NCBI GenBank assembly: GCA_037783415.1
Contig: JAZGTN010000213.1
Location: forward strand, 124,001 to 188,000
Origin: Leptasterias polaris
Taxonomy: Eukaryota; Echinodermata; Asteroidea; Forcipulatida; Asteriidae
Direction of reading: 5' to 3'
Length of the DNA stretch: 64,000 bases
A program made the translations under genes and the position numbers. Below the pieces are notes generated by a model, which did not search any database, was not told the origin of the DNA, and saw only the letters and a program-made list of their open reading frames with translations. Shown here one piece after another: positions 25,101-32,700 of this stretch. Positions within the stretch are counted from its first letter, which is position 1; every line of letters starts with the position of its first letter.

Positions 25101-26672
25101 TTGTCATTTGTATGTCTGGTTTTTACCTCGACAAATAAATTGCCTGTTAACTGCGCGGTATTGCTATGCAGACTTCTTTTGAAACCAATGAGAACTGGTC
25201 GGCAACCAGACTATTTAACAGCAGCATACATCGCACGTGTATTGATGTAGCTCTGACGGACGGTGTGTGTTTACGGAAACTATATAACCGATGCCTCCCG
25301 CTTGCAAAGTAAGACTAAGAAGACCTGCCTGTGGTCTGGATATAAACTTGATCAAGTATTAAACCGTTGTTTCTGCACAAAATATTGATTTTACATAAAC
25401 TTAGGTCTCAATTTTAATCAATTAAAGATTCCTCAGTCTTCACTTCGTTGCGACGACGATCGTATTCGTATATTAACCGTCCGTCTGCGGGGTCTTGACT
25501 CAAACCGTGCCGATCAATGTTGGTTGGTCTGTGTCCTTTCTCTATGGTTGGTTTAAAACACTTCATCACTGGATTTTATTTATTAATTTTTACGCTAATG
25601 CACGTATTTGTTATAATTAATTACTTATCATGTCATGAAAATATTAATGACTGCCCATGTACAGCAAAATGGTATGATTCAAAGTCGAGTCTGGCCCGAC
25701 CATGGGCCGACTTAGTATTTAGTAAACAAATAAGTTTTTCAGCAATAAAAATCAGACTGATAAAAACTTTTTAAAAAGATTATTTTTTAGTTGAACACCA
25801 ATTGAAAATGTATTTGTTTTTTTGTTATATCTCTTTAAAATCTGAACCTTGTTTTCTGTTTACTTTTTAAGTTGCTCCCCAGGATTGTAAATGTATACAA
25901 CAACAGAATTAATAAAAATATCAACAAAACTGTTAAAAAAATAAGACAGTAAAATTACTCAAAATATAGATCATCAGCCATCACACAGGTTCAAATCCTT
26001 GCACCATGATGGACCCTGTGTGGTGTTTTTGTTGTAAAACCTTTGCGCAACGCCGGGTACGAGGCTGGTGCAATCGCAATGGGACGCCGTCGTCTTCAAA
26101 ATCAACTTTCACTTACACACCCTGATTTTTTGGTTACACACCCTGTTTCACTGATCCTGCCTAAAAGCTTGATGTCAATCAATGAACTGAAAAAACTCAA
26201 ACATGCGACATAAGCCTTCAAAAAGGTAGAGTAATACAACTTCTCGACCTTATTTACGCAGAAAAAAAGTTAATAACTTAGTAGTATTAAAATACCTTAT
26301 AACAAAAGGTAAAAACAAACACAAAATACCAAATCTGATGAAACTAATACCTGATTGACATCTCTGTCTTAGACTACTTACAGATTTAGGGTAGTGTGGA
26401 TTCTGTGCAGTTGGTGGCCTTTTCCTGTTACTGTCTCCGATATCTAACTCCACCTCTTTCGCATTCTTGTACAAAATATCAGTCAGTAAGCCTTGCATTT
26501 CTTTGGCTCTCCTATGTGTCATTAGTTTGCTCTTGCTGTAGTCTCTGTTGCTTGAAGAGAGTACGCTTGCGGGAGTGTTGATCGGGGGAAGGCGAGGTAT
26601 CCCATTGGCTAAGCGAGGGGGCCCATTACGGGTTCCCCTTGGCCCACCCTTACCATTTACATGGGCAGCCAT
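29..26672 (-). CDS. DNAH12: Axonemal dynein heavy chain, DNAH12-like, N-terminal part (24 exons, 3' end outside window)
   Basis: ATPase motor heavy chain of a single-headed inner dynein arm, acting on doublet microtubules in cilia and flagella. Exons in transcription order: 26672-26382, 24107-24081, 22192-22003, 21449-21374, 20652-20460, 19191-19030, 17949-17604, 15662-15571, 15068-14890, 14122-13861, 13268-13062, 12559-12438, 11780-11513, 10927-10742, 9424-9224, 8486-8292, 7538-7417, 6533-6251, 5412-5136, 4233-4104, 3372-2937, 1948-1703, 1119-890, 212-29. All junctions are AG/GT and the phases add up to exactly 1,635 codons. The AAA1 P-loop GPAGTGKT is near residue 1298, Walker B FDEFNR near 1349, and the AAA2 P-loop GEPFAGKT near 1579, which are typical positions for the DNAH3/7/12 group. 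DNAH12 is preferred from remembered similarity of the tail ([24 protein letters not shown]) and AAA2; DNAH3 is the main alternative. AAA2 to AAA6, the stalk and the C-terminal domain lie beyond the left edge. Confidence 0.85.
331..630. mobile_element. MITE family, copy 1
   Basis: Ends TTTTGGGAAAGCTCCCTTAA and TTAATGGAGCTTTCCTGTAA are inverted. The interior (TAAACTTAATGGATGAGCAG, GGAGATAACAGGTGTGAG) is the reverse complement of 41,894-42,159. It lies in the intron between dynein exons 212 and 890. Confidence 0.75.
635..830. repeat. Interspersed repeat shared with 18,218-18,400
   Basis: GTTGAAATGATGACATTTCC and AGAAAACAACAGCAATTTTT recur as GTTGAAATGATGACGTTTCT and AAGAAAACAACAGCTACTTT near 18.2-18.4 kb. 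Confidence 0.5.
1243..1381. mobile_element. Hairpin MITE, 'GCCGTGTCC' family, diverged copy
   Basis: AGCCGTGTCTGAATTGGTGG pairs with CCGCCAATTCGGATACGCCT, and GGCTACGGCTACG pairs with the CATAGCTGTAGCC side. It has the same plan as the copy at 62,241. Confidence 0.7.
1703..3372 (-). CDS. DNAH12: DNAH12-like AAA1 module exons
   Basis: Two exons (3372-2937 and 1948-1703) carry the main ATP-hydrolysing module AAA1: [14 protein letters not shown], Walker [19 protein letters not shown], Walker B ACFDEFNR, sensor-type [13 protein letters not shown] then [14 protein letters not shown], and [11 protein letters not shown] with YDYGMRAVK. All catalytic motifs are intact, so AAA1 should be active. Confidence 0.92.
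2136..2330. repeat. Partial copy of the 'GGGCCCAATTTCATAGAGC' MITE
   Basis: AGGGCCCAATTTAAAAGAGC and AGCTAAGCACAAATCAATG match the left half of the copies at 11,839 and 36,864; the right terminus is lost. Confidence 0.55.
3458..4058. repeat. 45-bp minisatellite in a dynein intron
   Basis: About 13 head-to-tail copies of AGTGCACAGTCGACTAAAGT + CACCATTTGGGCTCAAGCAG + GGTAT. Copies alternate CAGTCGA...CACC with CAGTGGA...CATC over part of the array, a 90-bp higher-order unit. Since 45 is a multiple of three, several frames are spuriously open on both strands. Confidence 0.95.
4104..11780 (-). CDS. DNAH12: DNAH12-like linker-region exons
   Basis: Eight exons (11780-11513, 10927-10742, 9424-9224, 8486-8292, 7538-7417, 6533-6251, 5412-5136, 4233-4104) encode the linker that swings over the AAA ring. 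Signature stretches are [71 protein letters not shown] across a junction, [18 protein letters not shown] and [10 protein letters not shown]. The 11780 exon contains a Lys/Glu/Pro-rich low-complexity insert, a variable spot in this family. The phases are consistent throughout. Confidence 0.85.
4327..4422. repeat. Perfect 39-bp palindrome (hairpin) in a dynein intron
   Basis: Arms 4,327-4,365 and 4,384-4,422 are exact inverted copies (ATGCAAAAATAAGTTAGTGG + CCTGACGTTTCGACCCTAG), with an 18-nt spacer CTTCGAGAAAGACTCT inside. Related single-arm DNA is at 60,905-61,015. Confidence 0.92.
4880..5060. mobile_element. Rearranged SINE family B: two tRNA-like heads back to back
   Basis: GATTCGAACCGATGACCTTT and GGCAAAGGTTGTGGGTTCGA are inverted B-box regions facing each other, followed by CAGGGAAAGTACAGTGC and CACATCGGTGTATGGGT. 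It looks like two family B ends joined head to head. Confidence 0.5.
5645..5790. repeat. Interspersed repeat shared in reverse with 13,680-13,815
   Basis: TGGAAGAGCAGGGGTTAACC, TTGTTTACAGGTTTCCTCGG and CTTGCAAGCTCCCTT recur as reverse complements near 13.7-13.8 kb. Confidence 0.5.
5875..6225. other. Intron stretch without gene: (TTA)n and A-rich repeat remnant
   Basis: (TTATTA)n at 5,876-5,895, then an A-rich segment (CAAAAACAAGTACAACAAAAAG, AAGCACACAATAATTATAC). It resembles an old LINE/SINE remnant in reverse, but I found no motif that identifies it. Confidence 0.3.
6880..7305. mobile_element. MITE family 'GGCGAAGTAAAAC', copy 1
   Basis: Starts AAGGCGAAGTAAAACAAAAT and ends CTAATTGTATTTTAATTAC; contains GGCGGCCATCTTG and AAAAGGCCCCATCCCGC, matching 34,237-34,563. 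Confidence 0.6.
7748..7935. repeat. Interspersed repeat with inverted ends, copy 1
   Basis: AGCTGCCAACATTTGGATCT ... AAACTTGGCAGCTCT, with several CAATCAGGGAGA-type units inside. The reverse-complement copy is at 43,155-43,362. Confidence 0.6.
9664..9718. repeat. 12-bp tandem repeat GAAGCCATGTGG
   Basis: About four copies in a dynein intron (9,676-9,718). Confidence 0.8.
10243..10517 (-). mobile_element. SINE family A copy
   Basis: Reverse orientation. It retains the tRNA-like head (GGCCACGACGCGCC complement side at 10,505-10,517) and the body (CAAACCAGGAACACCGGGGC). The (ATT)n tail is replaced by other sequence. Confidence 0.8.
11050..11440. mobile_element. Interspersed element with AAAGGTnTTATAC / GTAATACCTTT ends, copy 1
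   Basis: TTAAAGGTTTTATACAGGAT at the left and AATACCTTTAGA at the right; interior CAGTCCGAAAGCTAACTGAT, TTTTTCACTATTTTCTCC, CAGATCTACCAAACCCGC. It aligns collinearly with 17,065-17,462. Confidence 0.72.
11839..12122. mobile_element. MITE with GGGCCCAATTTC... termini
   Basis: Left AGGGCCCAATTTTATAGAGC, right GCTCTATGAAATTGGGCCC; GCTTAAGCAG motifs inside both ends. The interior (CAGAATACCAGTCAAAGTGG) is shared with 36,864-37,058. A second GCTTAAGCAGCCC near 12,030 suggests an internal duplication or a nested end. Confidence 0.78.
12438..22192 (-). CDS. DNAH12: DNAH12-like tail exons (DHC N-terminal region)
   Basis: Ten exons (22192-22003 through 12559-12438) encode the dynein tail that binds intermediate/light chains and docks on the doublet. 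Recognisable stretches: [12 protein letters not shown] at the 20652 exon, [17 protein letters not shown] across the 19030/17949 junction, [13 protein letters not shown] in the 15068 exon, [16 protein letters not shown] in the 14122 exon, and a coiled-coil-prone Glu/Lys/Arg-rich stretch in the 13268 exon. The acceptor of the 14122 exon has a weak pyrimidine tract, so its left border is the least certain. Intron DNA is filled with MITEs, SINEs and a 69-bp minisatellite. Confidence 0.8.
12655..12770 (+). mobile_element. tRNA-related SINE (family B) head
   Basis: Reads GGCTAACTTGGTGGTCTAGT (A-box region) then GGATTCGAATCC (B box), with GCAAAGGTTGTG between. The same head occurs in reverse at 18,640-18,800 and 23,735-23,940. 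Confidence 0.6.
13540..13825. repeat. Interspersed repeat shared in reverse with 5,645-5,790
   Basis: CTCGCAAGCCTGAGGAAACC, TGTAAACAAGCGTGCCTGC and GGTAAACCCCTACTCTTCC mirror the 5.7 kb copy. The left part (TGACATCACATG region) has no partner seen. Confidence 0.45.
15110..15538. repeat. ~69-bp minisatellite in a dynein intron
   Basis: About six tandem copies of a unit containing CTCCACCATGCAAAGTTTCA, AATCCTACTCATGTACATGG, TGTTACTGCAAACCTTACTA. Copies differ by small indels. Confidence 0.9.
15737..15870. repeat. Hairpin element, one-armed copy
   Basis: GGGGTTGAACAAAGAAAATT then TGACTAGAGCAGGACTTGAT and GACCTCTGGATTAAC; it corresponds to the left half of 21,507-21,648. Further partial arms are near 14,225-14,265 and 34,766-34,808. 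Confidence 0.55.
16343..17064. mobile_element. Non-autonomous TIR DNA transposon
   Basis: About 720 bp. Left AATAGACTGTGCAAGTCTCG + CGCG, right CGCG + CGAGACTTGCACAGTCTATT: arms of ~24 nt, nearly perfect. There is no transposase frame. TA at both outer edges may be the target duplication. Confidence 0.85.
17065..17462. mobile_element. Same element, copy 2
   Basis: TTAAAGTTATTATACAGGAC ... TAATACCTTTAAAG; interior TAGTCCGAAAGCTTACTGGT, TTTTTCACTATTTTCTCC, CAGCTCTACCAAACCTG. It abuts the right end of the TIR element at 16,343. Confidence 0.72.
18218..18400. repeat. Interspersed repeat shared with 635-830
   Basis: Second copy of the family above, in the intron between the 17949 and 19030 dynein exons. 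Confidence 0.5.
18640..18800 (-). mobile_element. SINE family B copy
   Basis: Contains GTGTATACTCAGTACTTTCC, CCACAGGCAAATTCAAACCC, CTTACCACCAGACC and CGATGGCTAGAGGCA, i.e. the family B body and tRNA-like head in reverse. Confidence 0.6.
19300..19632 (-). mobile_element. SINE family A copy
   Basis: Reverse orientation, from the TTCTTATATAGCGC tail to a degraded tRNA head (CTTGACCATGACGCAC). It has a longer middle variant (CATGGGGAGCATACAACCCC) shared with the copies at 32,468 and 58,574. Confidence 0.7.
20697..20975 (-). mobile_element. SINE family A copy, head missing
   Basis: Starts with (TAA)n and GTGGCTTCTTATATAGCGCTC and ends in the ACCAACGGCTTTACGTGCC stretch. The tRNA head is absent. 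Confidence 0.75.
21125..21360. mobile_element. Hairpin-ended MITE
   Basis: TATATAGATAGG and GCCATCTTTACGGGCAA at the left pair with TTGCCCGTAAAGATGGC and CTATCTATATG at the right. About 235 bp, CpG-rich interior (CACGCGCACATTTC). Its right end is 14 bp from a dynein splice donor. Confidence 0.78.
21507..21648. mobile_element. Hairpin element, two-armed copy
   Basis: TTGGTGTTGAACAAAGAAAA + TTTGACTAGAG pairs with CTCTAGTAAATTTTCTTTGT + TCAATCCAAA. Confidence 0.72.
21715..21890 (-). pseudogene. Decayed LINE 3' end with (TTA)n tail
   Basis: The minus-strand translation reads [20 protein letters not shown] then KKLLKTVLF, the LWN(S/C)LP-IR(S/A)-LxxFK pattern at the end of LINE ORF2, followed by an AT-rich simple tail near 21,715. 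It lies in the intron between the 22003 and 21449 dynein exons. Confidence 0.55.
22193..24080. other. Dynein intron: mostly unassigned
   Basis: 1.9 kb between the 22192 exon and the microexon. Apart from the SINE B copy at 23,735-23,940, I recognise nothing here. 23,300-23,420 has GTAGCCCACAG-type short repeats. Confidence 0.4.
23735..23940 (-). mobile_element. SINE family B copy
   Basis: Contains CACCGATGTGTATTACACA, AATCAGTACTTTCCC, GGATGGGATTTGAACCC (B-box complement) and CTTACCACTAGACCACTCAG (A-box complement). It is the best-preserved family B copy here. Confidence 0.65.
24081..24107 (-). CDS. DNAH12: 27-nt microexon of the DNAH12-like gene
   Basis: This exon encodes nine residues, MMSKDRMQR, between a CTATACAG acceptor and a GTAAGT donor. 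Both flanks are phase 0, so including or skipping it keeps the frame. It is isolated by about 2.3 kb of intron upstream and 1.9 kb downstream. It joins the leader exon to the conserved QNYLFMKQC segment, where family members carry a comparable basic linker. The call rests on splice sites, phase and plausible sequence; I cannot confirm usage. Confidence 0.6.
24430..24705. mobile_element. Truncated inverted copy of the 16.3 kb TIR transposon
   Basis: Ends GAGACTTGCACAGTCTATAC; interior AATTCTTAATTGTTTACAGG, GGTAACCGGAAACAG and CAAACTACGTTAAAACTAAA correspond in reverse to 16,430-16,620 of the full copy. The other end is absent. Confidence 0.7.
24706..26381. other. Dynein intron 1, remaining part
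   Basis: 1.7 kb. 24,770-24,850 contains an imperfect inverted motif around AGCCGTGC/GCACGGCT. 25,000-25,500 is less AT-rich with CGACGACGATCG, without a gene. 25,980-26,110 holds a short GTTCAAATCCTTGCACCATG tRNA-like string too degraded to call. No coding signal. Confidence 0.35.
26382..26672 (-). CDS. DNAH12: DNAH12-like first coding exon
   Basis: This exon encodes 97 residues starting [10 protein letters not shown], a Pro/Gly/Arg-rich low-complexity leader followed by a basic stretch ([16 protein letters not shown]). The start ATG sits directly after a TTTAG acceptor-like site (positions 26673-26677 on the minus strand), so the mRNA probably begins with a separate non-coding exon further right. 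The donor GTAAGT at 26381-26376 leaves phase 0, which fits the 27-nt exon that follows. Confidence 0.75.
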
Positions 26673-28980
26673 CTAAACCGACAAAGAAATAAAGGTAATG
26701 GATTGACTAAGACACAAATAAATTATAAACTCCTACACTTAGGCAATAGCCAGGTAGCAAGAAAAAACATTATGTCAAAAATAATTGAATTTAATCTGAG
26801 AGAAAAAGAAATGTACTAGTAAGTTTGCAAGTTTGTTGGTAAACTGCAGTGAATACATTGCAAAAATATTTATTTTTAAAACATTTGTAAGGCTCATTGT
26901 CATTGTTTATGTTTATTTTTGTTTTACTTGTTAAGAAACAAGCTTATAATTAAACCAAAAACACTTTAAAATTTAAATCTCTTTTCGTACTAAATGTTAG
27001 TATTTAAGCATGGAGTTGGAACTTTTGGAAGCAAAAAAAAATATCTCTACTATAATTGTAACCCTCCATCCTCCCGACAGTCAATTTATTGCTAGGTATA
27101 CTTAATAAACAGAACACCCACTTTCACGACCTTAAAAAGTTAATCCTTCTTAAAAAATCTTATGCAATTTGCCTTGCTTTACTGGAACAATTTTAGGTAC
27201 TGTCTTTACAATATCATGAAATAGGCCTCTGAAGATAAGGCTAAAAATTAAAATAATAAAAGTAACTAAAATGCAAATTAAAAATTTACTTATTTAATAT
27301 TTTGTTTTAATAATAATATTAATATTAGGCCCTAATAAGTTAAAATTAAAGTTTAAACTCACTTTTTAAAAACTTGTTAAATGATTGACTTAGATTGACC
27401 TATAAATTCAAGTTGACATTTAAATAAAATAAAACAATTATTCTTAATGTACACAGCAATGCGCTTCAGCTAATAAAACGTACAATGAATGTGAAACTGT
27501 GTATGGACTATCGATATGCCAAAATTCCAAAACAAACCCCAAAACAATATGGCGACTTCCATTCCAACCAACCACTGAACCAGGGTTTCGTGTTGAGCAT
27601 GTTATACATTTCAATTTACGTGAATTTCAGGCGATACAACTTACATTTAAACAGTGCAAAAATGCACACTGATTGTTCCGGTCACTTCTGCTATGCTCAA
27701 CTCAATTCATGACGCCAACTTTAATGGTAAAACGAGATTTTTGTATTACAATTTTTAACGTTAAAATCCTCGTCTCCAGTTTTTCAATCATTTATCTCGT
27801 CGTCAGGGTGAATTCCGAAAGTTGCCGAAAGATTGCAAGTTTGATTCGGAAGATTTCGGAAAAAGCTGTTGTTGGGTCAAAGGTCATCACAGCGAGCGCT
27901 AAGCAACCTGACGTCAGCAAACAGATTTGATGGCACACACAGTACATCTTGTGTTGTGTACACACACCATCGGTTTTGTACGCGATGATCGAAGGTTCCA
28001 CATGCAATAGAAATTGGGGATAATCTAAGGTTGTTTTATGTGAATGTTAAAATTTTACAAGGTACGTATGATATATTATTCACATATTTAGATTATAAAC
28101 TTTAAACGTTGTGACTGTAAAAGAATTTAGAGATAGTTGATGAGACAGTTTAGTAGTACTAGTAGTACGACTACGCACGAGTACGACAAAATTCCGTGGT
28201 AGCAACTAAAAGCAGCGCTAACTGGACTGAACTGATTGATAATCACCAGACTGCCCGATGTAGTGTTCAACATGATGTTGTCTTAACAATTTATGAATGT
28301 TGGAATAGACTTCTTTCAAGAAAGAAAAGAATAGCTTTAATTTATATCTGACTGCTGATTGAAAATGCAAAAGTTCTGTGTTTATTACTTAATCAGAATA
28401 TTATTTAATAGCCCCATTAATACTATTATAGTATTAATACTATTAGCCTTTTGCCTACCCTAGCTTCCAGTGCACTGCGCTGTCTTTAGGCTACGCGCAC
28501 ACCGCGCTGTCCTAATTTTTGCGCAATGCGTGAACGCCGCCCGCATGCTCATTAGCAAACATCATGGATGCCGGGCAGTCAAATCGGTGGCAGTAACGCC
28601 TCAGAATTTCTTCAAAATTACACCAAAACGAGCGTTGTCCAACCTCAAGCTTGTCTTCTTTGAAAACGCAGTACTGTGCAGCTTCGCTACACGAACTTCC
28701 AAGCTTCTTCCAGATGCATGCCGAATGCCTATGATTCATGAAGTGGCTACACCTGTTTGAAGTAAACAAATCTGCCCCTTAAACAACATTGAACAACCGT
28801 GAAAGTGCTATTGCGTTTCTTACTTGGCATCCCCAAAACACGAACTTGCTGGCACTTAAGTTAAAAACAAGAAAACACAACAAATGGTTTGGGCACCCCA
28901 TCTACAATCAGTCTTTTTATATTTTCTTTTTTATTTTCAGATTTGCAATTATTGACTGAGGAATAAACAACACAACAGTG
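26673..28980. promoter_or_regulatory. Head-to-head intergenic region: possible shared ciliary promoter
   Basis: 2.3 kb separates the divergent coding starts of the DNAH12-like gene and IQUB. Both starts are preceded by splice acceptors, so non-coding first exons of both genes should lie here. 26,700-27,450 is strongly AT-rich without visible structure. From about 27,780 to 28,800 base composition rises and CpGs are frequent, the most promoter-like part. A perfect CRE palindrome lies at 27,909-27,916. I saw no convincing full RFX X-box. Confidence 0.4.
27909..27916. promoter_or_regulatory. CRE palindrome TGACGTCA
   Basis: Perfect 8-bp CREB/ATF-type palindrome within CCTGACGTCAGCAAA; the right half (GTCAGCA) also matches a MAF half site. 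Its position between two divergent ciliary genes is suggestive, but an 8-mer can occur by chance. Confidence 0.3.
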
Positions 28981-29764
28981 ATGGCAGACGAGTTGATGGA
29001 AGTAGACAAGGAAATGCAGACAGATGAACCAAGTGAGATGACAGACAGAGTTGAAGAATCTGCAGAAAGCACTGTCGTTGCTGAGGAAACAGTAGGAGAC
29101 CCGACGCCTGTAGCAGTAGGGGAGGATGCACCTGCAGCTGAGGGAGAAGTAGCGCCTCCAGCTGAGAGAGAGGTTGCACCTGAGGCTGAGGGAGAGGTTG
29201 CACCTGAGGCTGAGGGAGAGGTTGCACCTGAGGCTGTTGTAGAATCTGCTCCCCTACCTGACAAAGAAGCCACACCACAAACAGAGGTTGCAGCTGAAAC
29301 CGATGAAGGAGCAGATGAACCTGTGGTCGGGGAGGTTGCCCAGCAACAACCTCCCAAGGAAACCCAAGAAGAGGCAGTACCGGCTGAGGAAGCGCCACAA
29401 ACTGATGAGGTTTCTGCACCAGAGACCCCGGGACCAATCCAAGAGGCTGAAATCACAGAAGAGGAGAAGAAGGAAGAAGCGGCTGAAGATGTAGCCGTAG
29501 ACTCTGCTGTTGAGGACAGTAAAGCAACCGAGGAGGAACAACAAAAGCCTGCCGCCCAAGATGTTGAAGATTCTCCAAAAGAAATAGACCAAGAAGAGAC
29601 TGCTGAGGCAGCGACACAAGAGGAGGAGGGAGATGCAGAAAAGAGGGCATCACCTGTTGAGAAGGAGACAGTTGGCATGGAAACAGATGAGACTGATGAG
29701 CAACATGAGGTTGACCCACATGCTGCTTCACCGTTGCCAGATCCTCTGAACTCAACTGCTACAG
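28981..29764 (+). CDS. IQUB: IQUB exon 1: acidic, repeat-bearing N-terminal tail
   Basis: 261 residues, very rich in Glu, Ala, Thr and Pro, predicted disordered. It begins [20 protein letters not shown]. Residues about 55-82 carry a short tandem repeat of the type EGEVAPEA, reflected in 30-bp DNA repeats at about 29,155-29,240. Long open frames on the opposite strand here are composition artefacts. The ATG at 28981 is chosen because it follows a good splice acceptor by 40 nt and fits the family's acidic start. Confidence 0.85.
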
Positions 29765-32700
29765 GTAAAAAAACCTCTCTCAAAGATGATTATGTGAACT
29801 GTTTCACCCCCAAAAAGATAGTTAAACCCTATTAGCCATTGCCTTGGTGCCCTCTGAAATGTTCCAGTACAAACTTTTAATTTCCCTCATTTGGTTGTCG
29901 TTTACTCTGAGAAAAACTGCCTTGCCCTTACAAGAACAACAAATTATCTGGCCCGAACAATGATAAGGGAATAAAAGAGTAGGTGACTCTTTCTTCAAAC
30001 TGCAGGTTCAAGGTTTTACACTGCGGCTCAAGACTGAGTCACCTCTCTTTTATTACCATTCATAAATACCTTTCATAAAAACATTCAAAAACTTTTACAA
30101 CTTGAGAACATACCTCACAGTTTAGCCTCGGCTCCCCTCCACTCTGCTTTGAATTTCTACCCATGTGGGGCGCTAAGTAGCAATTTTGGAACTATTTCAC
30201 ACATACTATTTCCAATTTGCGCGAACCAAATATGCGATCTACCAACTTAAATTTGGCTGTGAAATTTGCGTGCTACTCGCAAGCATCTGATAGCGCCCTC
30301 TTGGGAGTCAATTTTCTCAGGCCATGTTTAAACACCCCTCACCATGTTTATATCACACGTTTAAATATTGCAACATGATCTTTTCTTGACCAATCAGAAT
30401 GGTTAAACTGTGACAGGTATATTAATGTATTTTTACATGACATCATGATGATCTGCAACTGCGAATTATATCTGAATTTTAAATAACTGTTCCATTAGTG
30501 ATGTTGAATCTGTTTACAAAGACTCCAAATAATTTGCACGCATGAGTGTAGCTGTGCGTACATTATGTATTTGAAGGAAAATCGATTAAGTATTTATATT
30601 TCAAAGCAGTGATAAAGAGACCAAAGCATGCTCGGAGTTTGGCATGAAGATCAGCCTCAACAAGACAGTAATTCTCTCCCAGGGGACTGCAGCTCCGCCA
30701 AACATCTACATCAATGGAACAGCACTAAGTGTGGTAAATAAGTTCTGCTACCTTGGATCCACAATGGCCAACTCTAACTCCCTGCATGCTGAGATTGATA
30801 CCCGTATTGGGAAGGCTTCAACCACCTTCGGTCGACTACGCTCCCGTGTGTGGGACAATCGGGACCTCTCCATCAACCTGAAGATTCGGGTGTACACAGC
30901 TTGTGTGCTGAGTACTCTACTTTATTGCAGTGAGTCTTGGCCGACGTACAGTCGCCAGGAACGTCGCCTGAACTCATTTCACTTTCGTTGCCTTCGCTCC
31001 ATACTTGGCATCTCCTGGTATGATCGTGTTCCGAACACCTCAATCCTTGAACTCACGGGAGCAACTGATTTGTTCACCATGCTGAGAGTGCGCTGCCTTT
31101 GCTGGGCCGGTCATGTCTGCAGACTGGATGACGGCCGCCTCCCCAAGGACATCTTCTATGGTGAACTGGCTGATGCTCCACGTCCCCGTGGCCGCCCTAG
31201 GCTGCGCTTCAAGGATGTCCTAAAGCGAGACCTGGCTGCTTTCAACATCCCAGTTGCCACCTGGGAGACTGTTGCACTTGATCGCTCCTCCTGGCGCTCT
31301 GCTATCCACTCAGGGTGCTCAATCTGCTCTCAAGGCTACATTGATGATTGTGACAGACGCCGAACTCATCGTCGTTTACGACGGGATAGGCCAAGATAGA
31401 TAAAGAGACCAATGATACATTTTTCAAATAATGGCGTGTCGTGGCCGAGTGGATAAGAGCACCGGACTCAAGCTCTGGTGTTTCTGTTCAGCAGAGTGTG
31501 GGTTCGAGTCCCGGTTGTGACACTTGTGTCCTTAAGCAAGACACTTAGCCAATATTGCTTCGTCCTTCGGATGGGACATAAAGCCATTGGTCCTGTGTGT
31601 TGTGTAATGCACGTAAAAGAACCCAGTGCAGTTATTGTAAAGAGAAGGGGTTTGCCCCGGTGTTCCTGGTTTGATTGGCTGCATATTGCACCTTGTTAAA
31701 CATTATATGGTGCTATGTAAAGGAATAGGTCTCATACTTCAAGAAAGTAGCTCCGCATACTTTGCAGAAAAATACGATTAGTTGAAGCGCCTTGAGTGTC
31801 ACTGAGTGACGGATATGAGCGCTATATAAGAAGCCACTATTATTATTATTATACTATTAATAATTGCCTAAATTTCTTTTGTTTTTGTAGTGAAGTTTGT
31901 TTTGATGCCGAATGGTCAGGTGACAACGATGGCTTGTGCTCTGAGTCAAACCATGCAGCAGCTTAGAGCTCACTTCGCTACAGAGTTGAGAATGCCATCG
32001 GACCAGCTCGTCTTCATGTATGACGGTAAGAATGGACAGGGGAGGGGGGGGGGAAATCTCTCTTGACTTTTCAATTCATTCAAAAACCAATAGCTGGTTT
32101 TATTGTATCACCTTTGACTTGGTGCTGTAGCAGACCTGGAATTACACGGAGGCCTCTGTTGCCCCTGGGCTCGGCCTTGGTGCCCTTTAAGATTTTCCGA
32201 TGGAAGTTCCCTTTGCAAAAAGAAAATGGCCTTGCCCTCTCAAAGATGAAATTCCAGGCCTACTGTAAAGCTAAATCAAAGTAGCATTATGATTTAATTT
32301 TGAATCATACATGATGGTTTATCCTTGATGCAATAACATAATATAGGCTTTAGTTGTGGATAGGTATACTAATTCTGTCCATTGGTAAACTGAGGCTGGG
32401 ATTGTTCCCAGTGGTGTATGATCTCGCCACTCTTTTTCCCCCAGAATGCCATCTGCGATCATAACCCCTAATAATAATAATAATAATAATAATAATAGTG
32501 GCTTCTTATATAGCGCTCAGGTCCGTCACTCAGTGACGCTCATGGTGCTTCAACATTATTACCCCTGGTCACTGGGCCATTTTTGTGTCATTCCTTTAAC
32601 CATCTCAGCTCCCTGGGGAGTATACAGCCTGTGCTGCCAAATATGTAGCGCATCAAGCTAAATCAATCACAAGAACCATCTCTGCCCTCACAGGTACCCC

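Noticed and set aside
28470..28760. 96-codon plus-strand frame before IQUB as a separate small gene
   Set aside because: No domain, no signal peptide, lies in the promoter-side region; likely chance or part of non-coding first exon.
26673..28980. RFX X-box in the bidirectional promoter
   Set aside because: Only half sites such as AGCAAC (27,902 and near 28,200) were seen; no acceptable full site by eye.
28917..29783. 288-codon minus-strand open frame opposite IQUB exon 1
   Set aside because: Ser/Ala-rich antisense shadow of a Glu/Ala-rich coding exon; no domain, and the sense strand fits IQUB with correct splice sites.
31434..31520. Functional tRNA gene
   Set aside because: A and B boxes are present but the acceptor stem is not closed and the sequence continues into the SINE body; the same head recurs at several other sites.
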